Assembly: GCF_036345175.1 (NCBI RefSeq)
Contig: NZ_CP107780.1
Location: 5,952,001-6,016,000, forward strand
Source of the DNA: Streptomyces sp. NBC_00576
GTDB taxonomy: Bacteria; Actinomycetota; Actinomycetes; Streptomycetales; Streptomycetaceae
DNA length: 64,000 bases
Direction: 5' to 3'
Positions 1 through 7,784 of this stretch are shown one piece after another. The notes beneath the pieces are model-generated. The model saw nothing but the letters and a program-made list of their open reading frames with translations, did no database searches and was not told where the DNA came from. Every line of letters starts with the position of its first letter. Within the stretch, counting starts at the first letter, position 1. The position numbers and the translations under genes were made by a program.

Positions 1-1224
1 GGTGCGCAGCGGCAGGAAGGCAGGCACCGACACCGCCGCGACGGCGGCAGCGCCCAGCAGGCCGGCCACCAACTGCCGCGTCGGGACTCTCTGTTCCCGG
101 CCGGGCAGCGCCTTGGCGAGTCCGCACAGCCCGGCGCCCGCGAGCAGGGCCACGGCGGGCACGGTGAAGACGAAGTAGGAAGGGGTGAACAGGTTGACGT
201 ACGGCCGCAGGCCGAACAGCGCCAGCGGCGGCAGCACCGCCCACACCAGCAGTGTCAGTCCGGTCTTCCGGCCCATCAGCAGGCCCAGGACGGCGAGTGC
301 GCCCACGGCTGCGGCGGCGTGCGAGGACCCCAGCAGATCCTGGGGCAGGTGCAGCAGCGACTCGATGCCGGTCCCGCTCTCCGGGTCCTGGTGGTTCTGG
401 CCCCGGGCCAGTATCAGCACCGCGAGCAGGGGGGCGACGGGCACCAGGGTCACCGCGAACCAGGCGCCGAGGCGCTGCCGTTGGTTGGTCATCGTCAGCA
501 CGAGGTGGGCGACGACCACGGTGGCGGCGACCGGATGGAACAGCCCGGTGAGCAGCATGCCGAAGGCATAGCCGCCCCAGCGGTCCGCGCCCTTGTGGTC
601 CAGCGCCCGGTACAGCAGCAGCGCCGCGATCACCACGGCCAGGGCCGACAGGGCGTACGGCCTGGCATCCGTCGCGTAGCGGGTGGTGACCGGGAGGACG
701 GCGAAGACCATTCCGGCGACCAGTCCGGTCGGCGCGTCGAACATCCGGCGGCCCAGCAGTGCCAGCAGGCCCGCGGTCGCGGCCATCGCCAGCAGCGAGG
801 GCAGCCGCAGGGACTCGGGGGAGCTGCCGACGAGTGAGACCCACAGGTGCATCAGCACGTAGTAGGGGGCGAGCACCACGTCCGTGTTGTCGAGCAGTCG
901 TCCCAGGTCGCTCCAGGACAGATGGGTGGCCCACCAGGTGGCCGACTCGTCCTCCCGTACCTGTGTGGTCGCCAGGTGGTACGCGCCCAGGCCGAGAGTG
1001 ACCAGGGTGGGCGGCAGCATGGTCACGCCGGGGCCCATGCCGCTCTGGCGGCGCCGGTGGCCGGGCTCGGGAGCGCCGGAATCCGTGTGTTCGGCTCGCT
1101 CGCGGCGCGGCTGCGGGATGATGCGGAGCGGGACGGTGTTGTCAGGGGATTCGGGGCCCAGAACGTATTGGTCCGTGACGTATTCGTCGGTGACGTGACC
1201 GTCGCCGGCATGTCTGTCGCTCAT
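1..1224 (-). CDS. GT-C family membrane glycosyltransferase (mannosyltransferase-like), C-terminus off window
   Basis: The reading frame stays open from an ATG at 1224 to the window edge, so the 3' end is missing. About 60 hydrophilic residues precede a membrane segment, then a loop containing DESATWW and, some 20 residues later, DNTDVVLAPYYVLMHLW. This matches the acidic first-loop signature (DEAxT-like) of GT39/GT-C enzymes that use polyprenyl-phosphate sugars. Many further hydrophobic helices follow, with an RYATDARPYAL loop as in bacterial mannosyltransferase homologues. The ATG overlaps the TGA of the GH26 gene upstream (ATGA), so the two are probably translationally coupled in one operon with the GT2 gene. 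Inferred role: adding sugars on the outer membrane face to the polymer or a protein made by this locus. The substrate cannot be told from sequence. Confidence 0.8.
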   Translation of the reverse strand, partial: MSDRHAGDGHVTDEYVTDQYVLGPESPDNTVPLRIIPQPRRERAEHTDSGAPEPGHRRRQSGMGPGVTMLPPTLVTLGLGAYHLATTQVREDESATWWATHLSWSDLGRLLDNTDVVLAPYYVLMHLWVSLVGSSPESLRLPSLLAMAATAGLLALLGRRMFDAPTGLVAGMVFAVLPVTTRYATDARPYALSALAVVIAALLLYRALDHKGADRWGGYAFGMLLTGLFHPVAATVVVAHLVLTMTNQRQRLGAWFAVTLVPVAPLLAVLILARGQNHQDPESGTGIESLLHLPQDLLGSSHAAAAVGALAVLGLLMGRKTGLTLLVWAVLPPLALFGLRPYVNLFTPSYFVFTVPAVALLAGAGLCGLAKALPGREQRVPTRQLVAGLLGAAAVAAVSVPAFLPLRT

Positions 1225-2435
1225 GGCTTGCCCCGTGACGATGCGCTGCTGGAGGCGCTGCTCGACGCGCCGACCGACTCTCCGGTGGCGAGGTCGAGGT
1301 CGGCCAGGCCACTCTGGAACGCCTGCTGTTCCGCCGTGCTGGAGGTGAACCGCCAGTTCGCCCGGGCGCCGGTGTCACGGTCCTTCTGCATCCAGATGAA
1401 ACCGATGACGTCCGGGTTCTTCTTCAGCCAGGGAAAGAAGGCGTTGACCCAGCTCAGTTGCTCATCGTCGATCTGCGCGCCGGTCTCCATGATCATGATC
1501 TGCTTGCGGGTGAAGCCCTGGACCTGCTTGATCGTCGGCCCGAAGGTGATCTCCGGCGACTTCTCGTGAACGCCGTAACCTGTCATGCCGACCCAGTCGA
1601 CGTAGTCGTCACCCGGGTACAACGGCTTGAGCTTGGTACCGGGTACCGGACGGATGATGTTCGGGGACCAGACCCAGATCACGTTGGTGGCGCCGGCCTT
1701 TTCGAACAGGTCGTGGACGTGCCGCCACGCCTTGACGTAGTCACCCTTGTGGTTGCCGTTCACCTTCTCCGACCAGGGGTACCAGGCACCGTTCATCTCG
1801 TGGGCGAAGCGCAGCACCAGCGGCATCCTGGCCTTGGCGACGGACTTGGCCGTGGCGGTGATGTAGCTGTCGAACCTGCCATTGATGATGTTGGAGAGCC
1901 GGTACTGGGGCTGCTCGGTGTTCGTGTCGAGGATGGTGCCGCCCGGCGGGTTCTGGACACCGCCCTTCCAGGGCTCCCAGGTCAGCACCGGAAGTGTGCC
2001 GTGCGAGTAGGCGGCCGTGATCGAGTACGCGTTGAACTTCTGGCCCCACGTCAGGAAGTACGAGGCCATTGTCGGCTGGATACCGCCCGAGTCGGTGGTG
2101 AAGCCGGCGAGTTCCTTGGCGTCGTAGGGGGCCTTGACGGTGGCCGCGCCGAAGTAGACGCCGTCCGGGTGCAGGAACTGGTTCTTGCTCGGGATGGTGG
2201 CGCCGTTATCGCCCTTGAGCCGGTTCATCAGCCCGGGGTCGCTCACGTCGGAGCCCAGTCCGGTGTAGCCGTCACTCTCCGCGTTGGAGGTCACGGCCGC
2301 GTACACGCCGTACGACAGCGTGCCGAGCAGCACCGCGTTGACGGCCATCCACACCCTGAGCCGGATCCCGCTGCCCCGGTTCCACCAGTGCAGCTTCTTC
2401 TGGCTCTTCTTCCGTCGCCCGTTGACGCTAGACAC
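1221..2435 (-). CDS. Membrane-anchored glycoside hydrolase, GH26-like
   Basis: 404 residues from a GTG that overlaps the end of the upstream GT2 gene. A basic N-terminus is followed by one transmembrane segment (about residues 25-46), placing the catalytic domain outside the cell. FAHEMNGAWYPW puts the putative acid/base Glu near residue 213, and IMIMETG puts the putative nucleophile Glu near 317. This is the two-Glu arrangement of GH26 (beta-mannanase clan GH-A). The C-terminus is Ser-rich. It sits between a processive GT2 and a GT-C gene with overlapping junctions, so a role in trimming or editing the polymer made by the locus is likelier than scavenging plant mannan. A second GH26 lies across the divergent promoter at 5406-6470. 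Substrate unknown. Confidence 0.85.
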   Translation of the reverse strand: MSSVNGRRKKSQKKLHWWNRGSGIRLRVWMAVNAVLLGTLSYGVYAAVTSNAESDGYTGLGSDVSDPGLMNRLKGDNGATIPSKNQFLHPDGVYFGAATVKAPYDAKELAGFTTDSGGIQPTMASYFLTWGQKFNAYSITAAYSHGTLPVLTWEPWKGGVQNPPGGTILDTNTEQPQYRLSNIINGRFDSYITATAKSVAKARMPLVLRFAHEMNGAWYPWSEKVNGNHKGDYVKAWRHVHDLFEKAGATNVIWVWSPNIIRPVPGTKLKPLYPGDDYVDWVGMTGYGVHEKSPEITFGPTIKQVQGFTRKQIMIMETGAQIDDEQLSWVNAFFPWLKKNPDVIGFIWMQKDRDTGARANWRFTSSTAEQQAFQSGLADLDLATGESVGASSSASSSASSRGKP

Positions 2436-3747
2436 TCATCATCACCGACCCCCCGAGCATGAGTCCCCCAATCAGATACGGCACCAGTACAAGCGGAGTG
2501 CGGGACTTCTCCCCGGCGAAACTGTCCGCGCGCGTGCCCCAGCTCGCGTTGTGTGCACAGCGGAAGAAACCGAGCAGACGCACCGGCAGCAGCAGCAAAG
2601 TGTTGATCACCATGAAGGTGGGCAGGAAGAGCAGATCCTGCGGCCGGTACGCGAAGTGCCGGCCGAACCGGATCATGATCGAGATCAGGGACATCAGCGC
2701 CGCCAGGGCCACCAGCAGGACCAGGGACTTGGCGGGGTCGTTGGGCAACGGCAGGTCCTGGTAGATGCCGGGACGGCCCTTGTGGAACGCCGCGACCACC
2801 CAGGAGGCGAAGGTCCCGAGCAGCACGAAGGGCACGGCGACGTCAGCGGCGTAGAACAGCGCCAGCATCTTCGCGTGCCGCAGCATCCACGGCATCATCC
2901 GCAGGGTGTTGTACTGCGAGCCGCGGGCCCAGCGGAACTGCTGCTTCGCCAGTTTCTTCAGCTCGAGCGGGGCGTCGGTGTAGACCAGCGACGTCGACTG
3001 GTAGACGGTGCGGTACCCGGCCTTGAGCGTGTAGTTGGTGAGCGTGCGGTCGTCGCTCACCTCCAGGAAGACGCCGAGGAACTTCTCACCGAGGAAGGCG
3101 TCCATGCAGTCGAAGAGGATGTGACTGCGGAAGGCGATGGTGCGGCCGGGCAGGCAGCCGACGGTGCCGAGCACGCTCATGGCCGGCATCGAGTACTGGC
3201 AGCGCACGCTCTCCAGCCAGTCGGCCCAGCGGGTGAGCACGGTCCGGCTCGGCTGGAGGATGCGCTGACGGGTCGTCACGCCGCCGACGTCGGCATCGCG
3301 GAACGGCTTCAGCAGTTCACTGAGGGTGTTCTTGGTCCAGATGGTGTCGGAGTCGACCAGTACCGCGATCTCGCCGGTCGACGCTTCCAGGCCCACCTTG
3401 AGGGCGTTTCGCTTGCCGGGGATGGCCGTCCAGTGCCATACGACACCCAGGTCGTCGCAGATGTACTCGAGCGCCTCGTTGCGCCGGCCGTTGATCACGA
3501 CGATGATCTCGGTCGGCTGCTGCTCGATGATCCGGCCGACGACCTCACGGAAGAGATCTTCGGGCTCGTCGACCACCGGGATGATCACCGAGGTGGTCGC
3601 TTCGTGAGTACGCTTCCAGGGCTTGTACCGGCGCGCGAGGACCACCTTGATCACCCACAGGACCCAGATGAGTGCCATGAAGACGGCGAAGGGGTAAACA
3701 ACCCCGTTCAGCCGGAACTCGCGTAGCTCGAGCAGAAACGCCAGCAT
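2428..3747 (-). CDS. Processive membrane glycosyltransferase family 2 (hyaluronan synthase/NodC-like)
   Basis: About 439 residues if the ATG at 3747 is used; a TTG at 3798 would add 17. One N-terminal transmembrane helix is followed by the GT2 catalytic domain: SVIIPVVDEP, then VDSDT (DxD-type), then EVSDDRTLTN, then QQFRWARG. The latter two match the GDDRxLTN and QxxRW signatures of processive synthases such as HasA, NodC and chitin or cellulose synthases. Several C-terminal membrane helices follow. It is first in a minus-strand operon with GH26 and GT-C genes and faces UDP-glucose dehydrogenase across a 290-bp divergent promoter region. Together these suggest synthesis and export of a polysaccharide that may contain glucuronic acid. 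The polymer's identity is an inference. Confidence 0.85.
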   Translation of the reverse strand: MLAFLLELREFRLNGVVYPFAVFMALIWVLWVIKVVLARRYKPWKRTHEATTSVIIPVVDEPEDLFREVVGRIIEQQPTEIIVVINGRRNEALEYICDDLGVVWHWTAIPGKRNALKVGLEASTGEIAVLVDSDTIWTKNTLSELLKPFRDADVGGVTTRQRILQPSRTVLTRWADWLESVRCQYSMPAMSVLGTVGCLPGRTIAFRSHILFDCMDAFLGEKFLGVFLEVSDDRTLTNYTLKAGYRTVYQSTSLVYTDAPLELKKLAKQQFRWARGSQYNTLRMMPWMLRHAKMLALFYAADVAVPFVLLGTFASWVVAAFHKGRPGIYQDLPLPNDPAKSLVLLVALAALMSLISIMIRFGRHFAYRPQDLLFLPTFMVINTLLLLPVRLLGFFRCAHNASWGTRADSFAGEKSRTPLVLVPYLIGGLMLGGSVMMSV

Positions 3748-4037
3748 GTCTTGTGTCGTACCGATCCCTAGGGGCCGCCACGATGCGGCATGCTGCAAGG
3801 ACTGTAGCTGGGTGCAACAGGCGTAAATCCGATTATCTTCACTATCTCCTCATAAGATCGACAGGTTTTACCTGCTGGTGACATGCAGTGCGTTTAGGCC
3901 GAGGATGCTTGCGCAGTCAAGCCTCCCGGCTGCTGAGGCCTGACGAACAGTTGCGTGAATCCGGTGCCCTTCGGGCTACTCTCGCCGAATCCACGGGACT
4001 GACGGTCAGCTCCCAGCACCCCGGAAGGTCATCGGCA
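3748..4037. promoter_or_regulatory. Divergent promoter region of the polysaccharide locus
   Basis: This gap separates the minus-strand GT2 operon from the plus-strand UDP-glucose dehydrogenase gene. It has an AT-richer core (about 3825-3880) and a short inverted repeat CAGGTTTTACCTG at 3862-3874 that could bind a regulator. No regulator gene is adjacent. Individual promoters could not be fixed by eye. Confidence 0.45.
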
Positions 4038-5357
4038 ATGCGCCTCACCGTCATCGGCACCGGCTACCTCGGTGCCACCCACGCCGCATGCATGGCAGAA
4101 CTCGGCCACGACGTCCTCGGGGTCGATGTGGAGCCGGACAAGACAGCCGCGCTCCAGGCCGGACAGGTCCCGTTCTACGAACCGGGTCTGGCTGAGCTGT
4201 TGGCCAGAAACGTGGCCAACGGACGGCTGCGCTTCACCACTTCGTACGAGGAGGCCGCCGAGTTCGGCGAGGTGCACTTCTCGTGTGTGGGCACCCCGCA
4301 GCGGCCTGACGGCATGGGCGCCGACCTGCGGTACGTCGATGCCGTGATCGAATCGCTCGCCCCGCACCTCAGGCGCCCCACCCTCGTGGTCGGCAAGTCC
4401 ACGGTGCCGGTCGGCACGGCGGCCCGGCTCGCGGCCCGGCTCGCGGAACTGGCCCCGGTCGGCGCACAGGCGGAGCTCGCCTGGAACCCGGAGTTCCTGC
4501 GCGAGGGCATAGCCGTCCAGGACACTCTGCGCCCGGACCGGCTGGTTTTCGGCATCAGCCCGGGCGCCCCCGCCGCCGAGCGCCTGCTGCGCGAGGTGTA
4601 CGCCTCGCTGCTGGAAGCGGACATCCCGCTGGTGATCACCGACCTTCCCACCGCCGAGCTGGTCAAGTCCGCGGCCAACGCCTTTCTGGCCACCAAGATC
4701 TCCTTCATCAACGCGATGGCCGAGGTCTGCGAGGCGACCGGCGCGGACGTGGCCCAGCTCTCGGCCTCGATGTCGTACGACACCAGGATCGGCGGGCGCT
4801 TCCTGCACGCCGGGGTCGGCTTCGGCGGCGGCTGCCTGCCCAAGGACATCCGCGCGTTCATGACCCGCGCCGAAGAACTGGGCGTCGGTCAGGCCCTGTC
4901 CTTCCTCCGCGAGGTGGACGCGATCAACCTGCGCCGCCGCGAGCGGGTGCTGACCCTCGCCGACGAACTGTGCGCGGGTGAGCTGACGGGGCGCCGGATC
5001 GCGGTGTGGGGCGCCGCTTTCAAGCCCGACTCGGACGACGTACGCGACTCGCCCGCGCTCGACATCGCCCAGCGGCTGCACCGCCGCGGAGCCACGGTCA
5101 GCGTCTACGATCCCAAGGCCGTGGACAACGCCCGTAAGAAGTACCCGGAGTTGGACTACGCCGTCGGCGCGCTCGACGCCGTCCGTGGCGCGGACCTGAT
5201 CCTGCATTTGACCGAATGGCCCGAGTTCCGGGCCCTTGACCCGCGTGCCGTGGCCGAAGTCGTCGCCCACACGCGGATCATCGACGGCCGCAACATCCTG
5301 GACGCCGAGGGATGGCGCGCGGCCGGCTGGACATACCGGGCACTCGGACGGCCGTAA
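4038..5357 (+). CDS. UDP-glucose 6-dehydrogenase
   Basis: 439 residues. The ATG at 4038 is preceded by GGAAGG and begins the Rossmann motif VIGTGYLG (GxGxxG) at once, as in the family. Upstream in-frame codons look non-coding. Later landmarks are STVPVG, the substrate-binding stretch AELVKSAANAFLATKISF, the catalytic Cys near residue 266 in GVGFGGGCLPKD, and a C-terminal NAD-type domain with WGAAFKPDSDDVRDSP. The enzyme oxidises UDP-glucose twice to UDP-glucuronate with 2 NAD+. It lies divergently from the processive GT2, so it probably supplies UDP-glucuronate for the polymer of this locus. A GH26 lipoprotein gene follows after about 50 bp. Confidence 0.93.
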   Translation: MRLTVIGTGYLGATHAACMAELGHDVLGVDVEPDKTAALQAGQVPFYEPGLAELLARNVANGRLRFTTSYEEAAEFGEVHFSCVGTPQRPDGMGADLRYVDAVIESLAPHLRRPTLVVGKSTVPVGTAARLAARLAELAPVGAQAELAWNPEFLREGIAVQDTLRPDRLVFGISPGAPAAERLLREVYASLLEADIPLVITDLPTAELVKSAANAFLATKISFINAMAEVCEATGADVAQLSASMSYDTRIGGRFLHAGVGFGGGCLPKDIRAFMTRAEELGVGQALSFLREVDAINLRRRERVLTLADELCAGELTGRRIAVWGAAFKPDSDDVRDSPALDIAQRLHRRGATVSVYDPKAVDNARKKYPELDYAVGALDAVRGADLILHLTEWPEFRALDPRAVAEVVAHTRIIDGRNILDAEGWRAAGWTYRALGRP

Positions 5358-5405
5358 CAGCGCGGGATGAGATGCTGTTGGGCCGACATGAGAGAACGGA
5401 CGGGA

Positions 5406-6470
5406 ATGAAGCCCCTCACCGTGTGGCGGACCAGTCGCAGACGCGTCCGGGCGGGCGTGTTGACAGGTTTGCTGCTCCTGGGACTCGTCTCGTGCTCCTC
5501 CGGGGGCGACGAAGCAGTTGTCCAGGTCTGGGACAGGTCCTCGTCGTCTCCGTCCCCGTCCGCGCCGGGGACGGAGATCAAGGCGGAGAGTAAGGAAACG
5601 TATCTGCACCCGGACGGGCAATACTTCGGCGTCTCCACGTTCCACGCTCCGGCGCGGGCGACCACGGCGGCGGCGTACCGGGCGTCGGGCCGGCATCCCA
5701 GAATCCTGTCGTACTACCAGGGGTGGAAGCAGTCGTTCTCGGCCAGTGACGCCGAACTCAGCTACAAGCAGGGCGCATTGCCCCTCCTGACCTGGGAGCC
5801 CCGTGGTGCGAACCTGGCCCGCGACCAGCCGCAGTACTCGCTGAAGCGGATCACCTCGGGGTACTACGACTCGTACATCATCGAGTTCGCCCGCGACGTC
5901 AAGGCGACCGGCCGGCCCCTGGCGCTGCGCTTCGCCCACGAGATGAACGGGGACTGGTACCCCTGGTCGGAGGTCAACAGCGGCAACTCCCCCGGCGACT
6001 ACGTGAAGGCGTACCGGCACATCCACGACCTGTTCCAGGCCGTCGGCGCGACCGACGTGATCTGGATCTGGAGCCCGAACGCGCTCCGCGGGGCCAAGGG
6101 TGTCGCACTGAAGCCGCTCTACCCGGGCGACGGTTACGTCGACTGGGTCGGCATCGACGGGTACGGCTTCGGTGAGACGACGGCCACCGAGGTACTTCAG
6201 CCCACGCTCGACGAAGTCAGGCAGTTCTCCGACAAACCGGTTCTGCTCACGGAGACCGGGTCGTCGCCCGGGTCGCAGCAGCCCGGCTGGACCGCCGACC
6301 TGTTCCGCTGGCTGAAGGCGACCCCCAACGTGATCGGTTTCGTGTGGTTCCAGCACAGCGTGGACGAAGGGGGGCAGTACGACTACCGGTTCGACATCAA
6401 TCCGACAACGAAGGCGGCGTTCCGGCACGGACTCGACTCGCTGCACCTACGCTCGTGGCCGCTCGCCTAG
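5406..6470 (+). CDS. Secreted lipoprotein glycoside hydrolase, GH26-like
   Basis: 354 residues from the ATG at 5406; an ATG at 5388 is an alternative. The N-terminus is basic, then hydrophobic, with lipobox LVSC, so a lipoprotein on the outer membrane face is expected. The mature part keeps both GH26 glutamates: FAHEMNGDWYPW (Glu near residue 179) and LLTETG (Glu near 283). It resembles the membrane-anchored GH26 at 1221-2435 throughout (shared YPGDxYVDWVG, NVIGFxWxQ), so the two are paralogues with different anchors on opposite sides of the same locus. It follows UDP-glucose dehydrogenase closely, probably in one transcript. Inferred role: hydrolysing or releasing the polymer. Confidence 0.85.
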   Translation: MKPLTVWRTSRRRVRAGVLTGLLLLGLVSCSSGGDEAVVQVWDRSSSSPSPSAPGTEIKAESKETYLHPDGQYFGVSTFHAPARATTAAAYRASGRHPRILSYYQGWKQSFSASDAELSYKQGALPLLTWEPRGANLARDQPQYSLKRITSGYYDSYIIEFARDVKATGRPLALRFAHEMNGDWYPWSEVNSGNSPGDYVKAYRHIHDLFQAVGATDVIWIWSPNALRGAKGVALKPLYPGDGYVDWVGIDGYGFGETTATEVLQPTLDEVRQFSDKPVLLTETGSSPGSQQPGWTADLFRWLKATPNVIGFVWFQHSVDEGGQYDYRFDINPTTKAAFRHGLDSLHLRSWPLA

Positions 6471-6563
6471 GTCGTCACGCAGTGATGGATCTACTGCCCT
6501 TTGTACACACTCGGCGCTAACATTCACCCAAATGAGTGATCGGAAGGGCGAAGCCTCCAGGCC

Positions 6564-7457
6564 ATGAGTACCCCACAGGGACCCCAGGACCCCCAGCAGC
6601 CGGGCTATGGCTATGGCTATCCTCCGCCCCAGCAGGGTTACCCACCGCAGTCTCACCAGCAGGGTTACCCACCGCAGTCCCCGCAGCAGGGTTACCCACC
6701 GCGGTCTCCGCAGCAGCCACCGCCCTGGGCCCCGACCTTCGGTCAGCCCGACTGGTCGGCGCTGGCGGAACAGCAGGAGGGCAGGAGCAGGCGCAAGAAG
6801 CGGCTGGTGATCATCGGCTCCATCGTCGGCGGCGCCGCGCTCATCGCGGCCGCTGTCTTCGTCGCCGCGAACCTTGCTAGCGGCAAGAAGAACGACAACC
6901 CTGGCACCGACGTTGTCGCGAAGCAGAGCGGCGACGTGACGCCGTCGGTCAGCCCTTCTTCGAGCGGCACCGCCAGTGGCAGCCCGGCCCCCACCATGCG
7001 CGGCAGCGACATGTTCACCGCCACCAAGCTCCCGGTCAACGGACGCGACTTCGTACGGAAGACCACGTCCCACGAGAGCCCCTGCTGGAAGGCCAGCGAG
7101 AGCGGTCTCGGCCCGGTCCTGAACAAGAACCACTGCTCCGATGTGGCACTCGCGACCTACACCTCGGGCACGGCCACGGTCACCGCGGGCGTCATGGCCT
7201 TCCCCAGCGTCGCGGACGCCCAAGCCGCGGCCGCCGCCTTCACGGGCAGGCTCAGGCCGCTCACGGGTAAGTCCGGCATCCCGGACTTCTGTGGCAAGGT
7301 CTCCTGCGCCGTCACCCACGGAGTCCACGGCCGCTACCTCTACAGCACGGTCGCCGGCCCCAACTCGGGTGCGGCGGGCGACAAGGACAGCGACGCCGTC
7401 GCCGCAGGCCAGGGCCTCGCCGCCTACACGCTCTCACGCCTGATCGAACTGGACTAG
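6564..7457 (+). CDS. Proline/glutamine-rich single-pass membrane protein
   Basis: 297 residues. The cytosolic N-terminus (about 1-70) is Pro/Gln/Tyr-rich and carries three QQGYPPQS-type repeats encoded by 27-bp DNA repeats. A basic stop-transfer sequence (RSRRKKR) precedes a membrane helix at about residues 77-98. A Ser/Thr linker and a globular extracellular domain with four Cys follow (SPCW, NHCSD, FCGKVSC). This layout is common among Streptomyces envelope proteins of unknown function. It follows the GH26 gene by about 90 bp on the same strand and may belong to the envelope locus, but nothing shows its role. Confidence 0.75.
   Translation: MSTPQGPQDPQQPGYGYGYPPPQQGYPPQSHQQGYPPQSPQQGYPPRSPQQPPPWAPTFGQPDWSALAEQQEGRSRRKKRLVIIGSIVGGAALIAAAVFVAANLASGKKNDNPGTDVVAKQSGDVTPSVSPSSSGTASGSPAPTMRGSDMFTATKLPVNGRDFVRKTTSHESPCWKASESGLGPVLNKNHCSDVALATYTSGTATVTAGVMAFPSVADAQAAAAAFTGRLRPLTGKSGIPDFCGKVSCAVTHGVHGRYLYSTVAGPNSGAAGDKDSDAVAAGQGLAAYTLSRLIELD
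6630..6710 (+). repeat. Three 27-bp in-frame tandem repeats
   Basis: Three consecutive 27-bp units (6630-6656, 6657-6683, 6684-6710) differ at only a few positions, mainly in the last third. Each encodes a QQGYPPQS-like peptide in the membrane protein above. Copy number is likely to vary between strains through slippage. Confidence 0.9.
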
Positions 7458-7784
7458 GGTCCAGGGCTGGTCCAGGTGCGCTGTCCCCCCCCGGACGGGG
7501 ATGAAGCGGTCGACCGGGAGCGTGAGGCGGTCGGGGGCCCGGTCGGCCGGCAGGCGCGGGCGAGGTGACCAGGCCGTCTGACCGCATCACCGAAGACCCC
7601 GACTTCGCCACCCGCATGGTCAGCGAAGCGCTGTCCGGTGCCGACAAGGACTGACGTGCCGCATCCTGGTGAAACTGGGCCTGCGGGACCGTACGCAGGC
7701 GGCGGTGTTCGCGTACGAGGCGCGACTGGTGACGCCCGGGTGAGGGGCGGTGGAGTACGGGACGGTGGAGTACGGGGCGGTGGG
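7458..7784. other. Gap between convergent genes holding gene remains
   Basis: No intact gene is seen. The plus strand carries the tail of a LuxR-type response regulator (7660-7743) and, just before it, a short open stretch ending at a TGA at 7652-7654 (DPDFATRMVSEAL) that I do not recognise. Both look like leftovers of deletion. Confidence 0.6.
7660..7743 (+). pseudogene. C-terminal remnant of a NarL/LuxR-type response regulator
   Basis: 27 codons and a stop encode RILVKLGLRDRTQAAVFAYE followed by ARLVTPG. This is the classical end of the LuxR helix-turn-helix in actinobacterial NarL-type regulators (recognition helix, then KLGLRDRxQAVVFAYE). The receiver domain and most of the HTH are absent upstream and no partner kinase is nearby, so it is a dead fragment. 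Confidence 0.75.

Noticed and set aside
4029..6446. Long minus-strand open frame opposite UDP-glucose dehydrogenase and the GH26 lipoprotein
   Set aside because: It is antisense to two well-supported genes and its composition (His/Arg/Asp-rich, no motifs) is the usual high-GC shadow.
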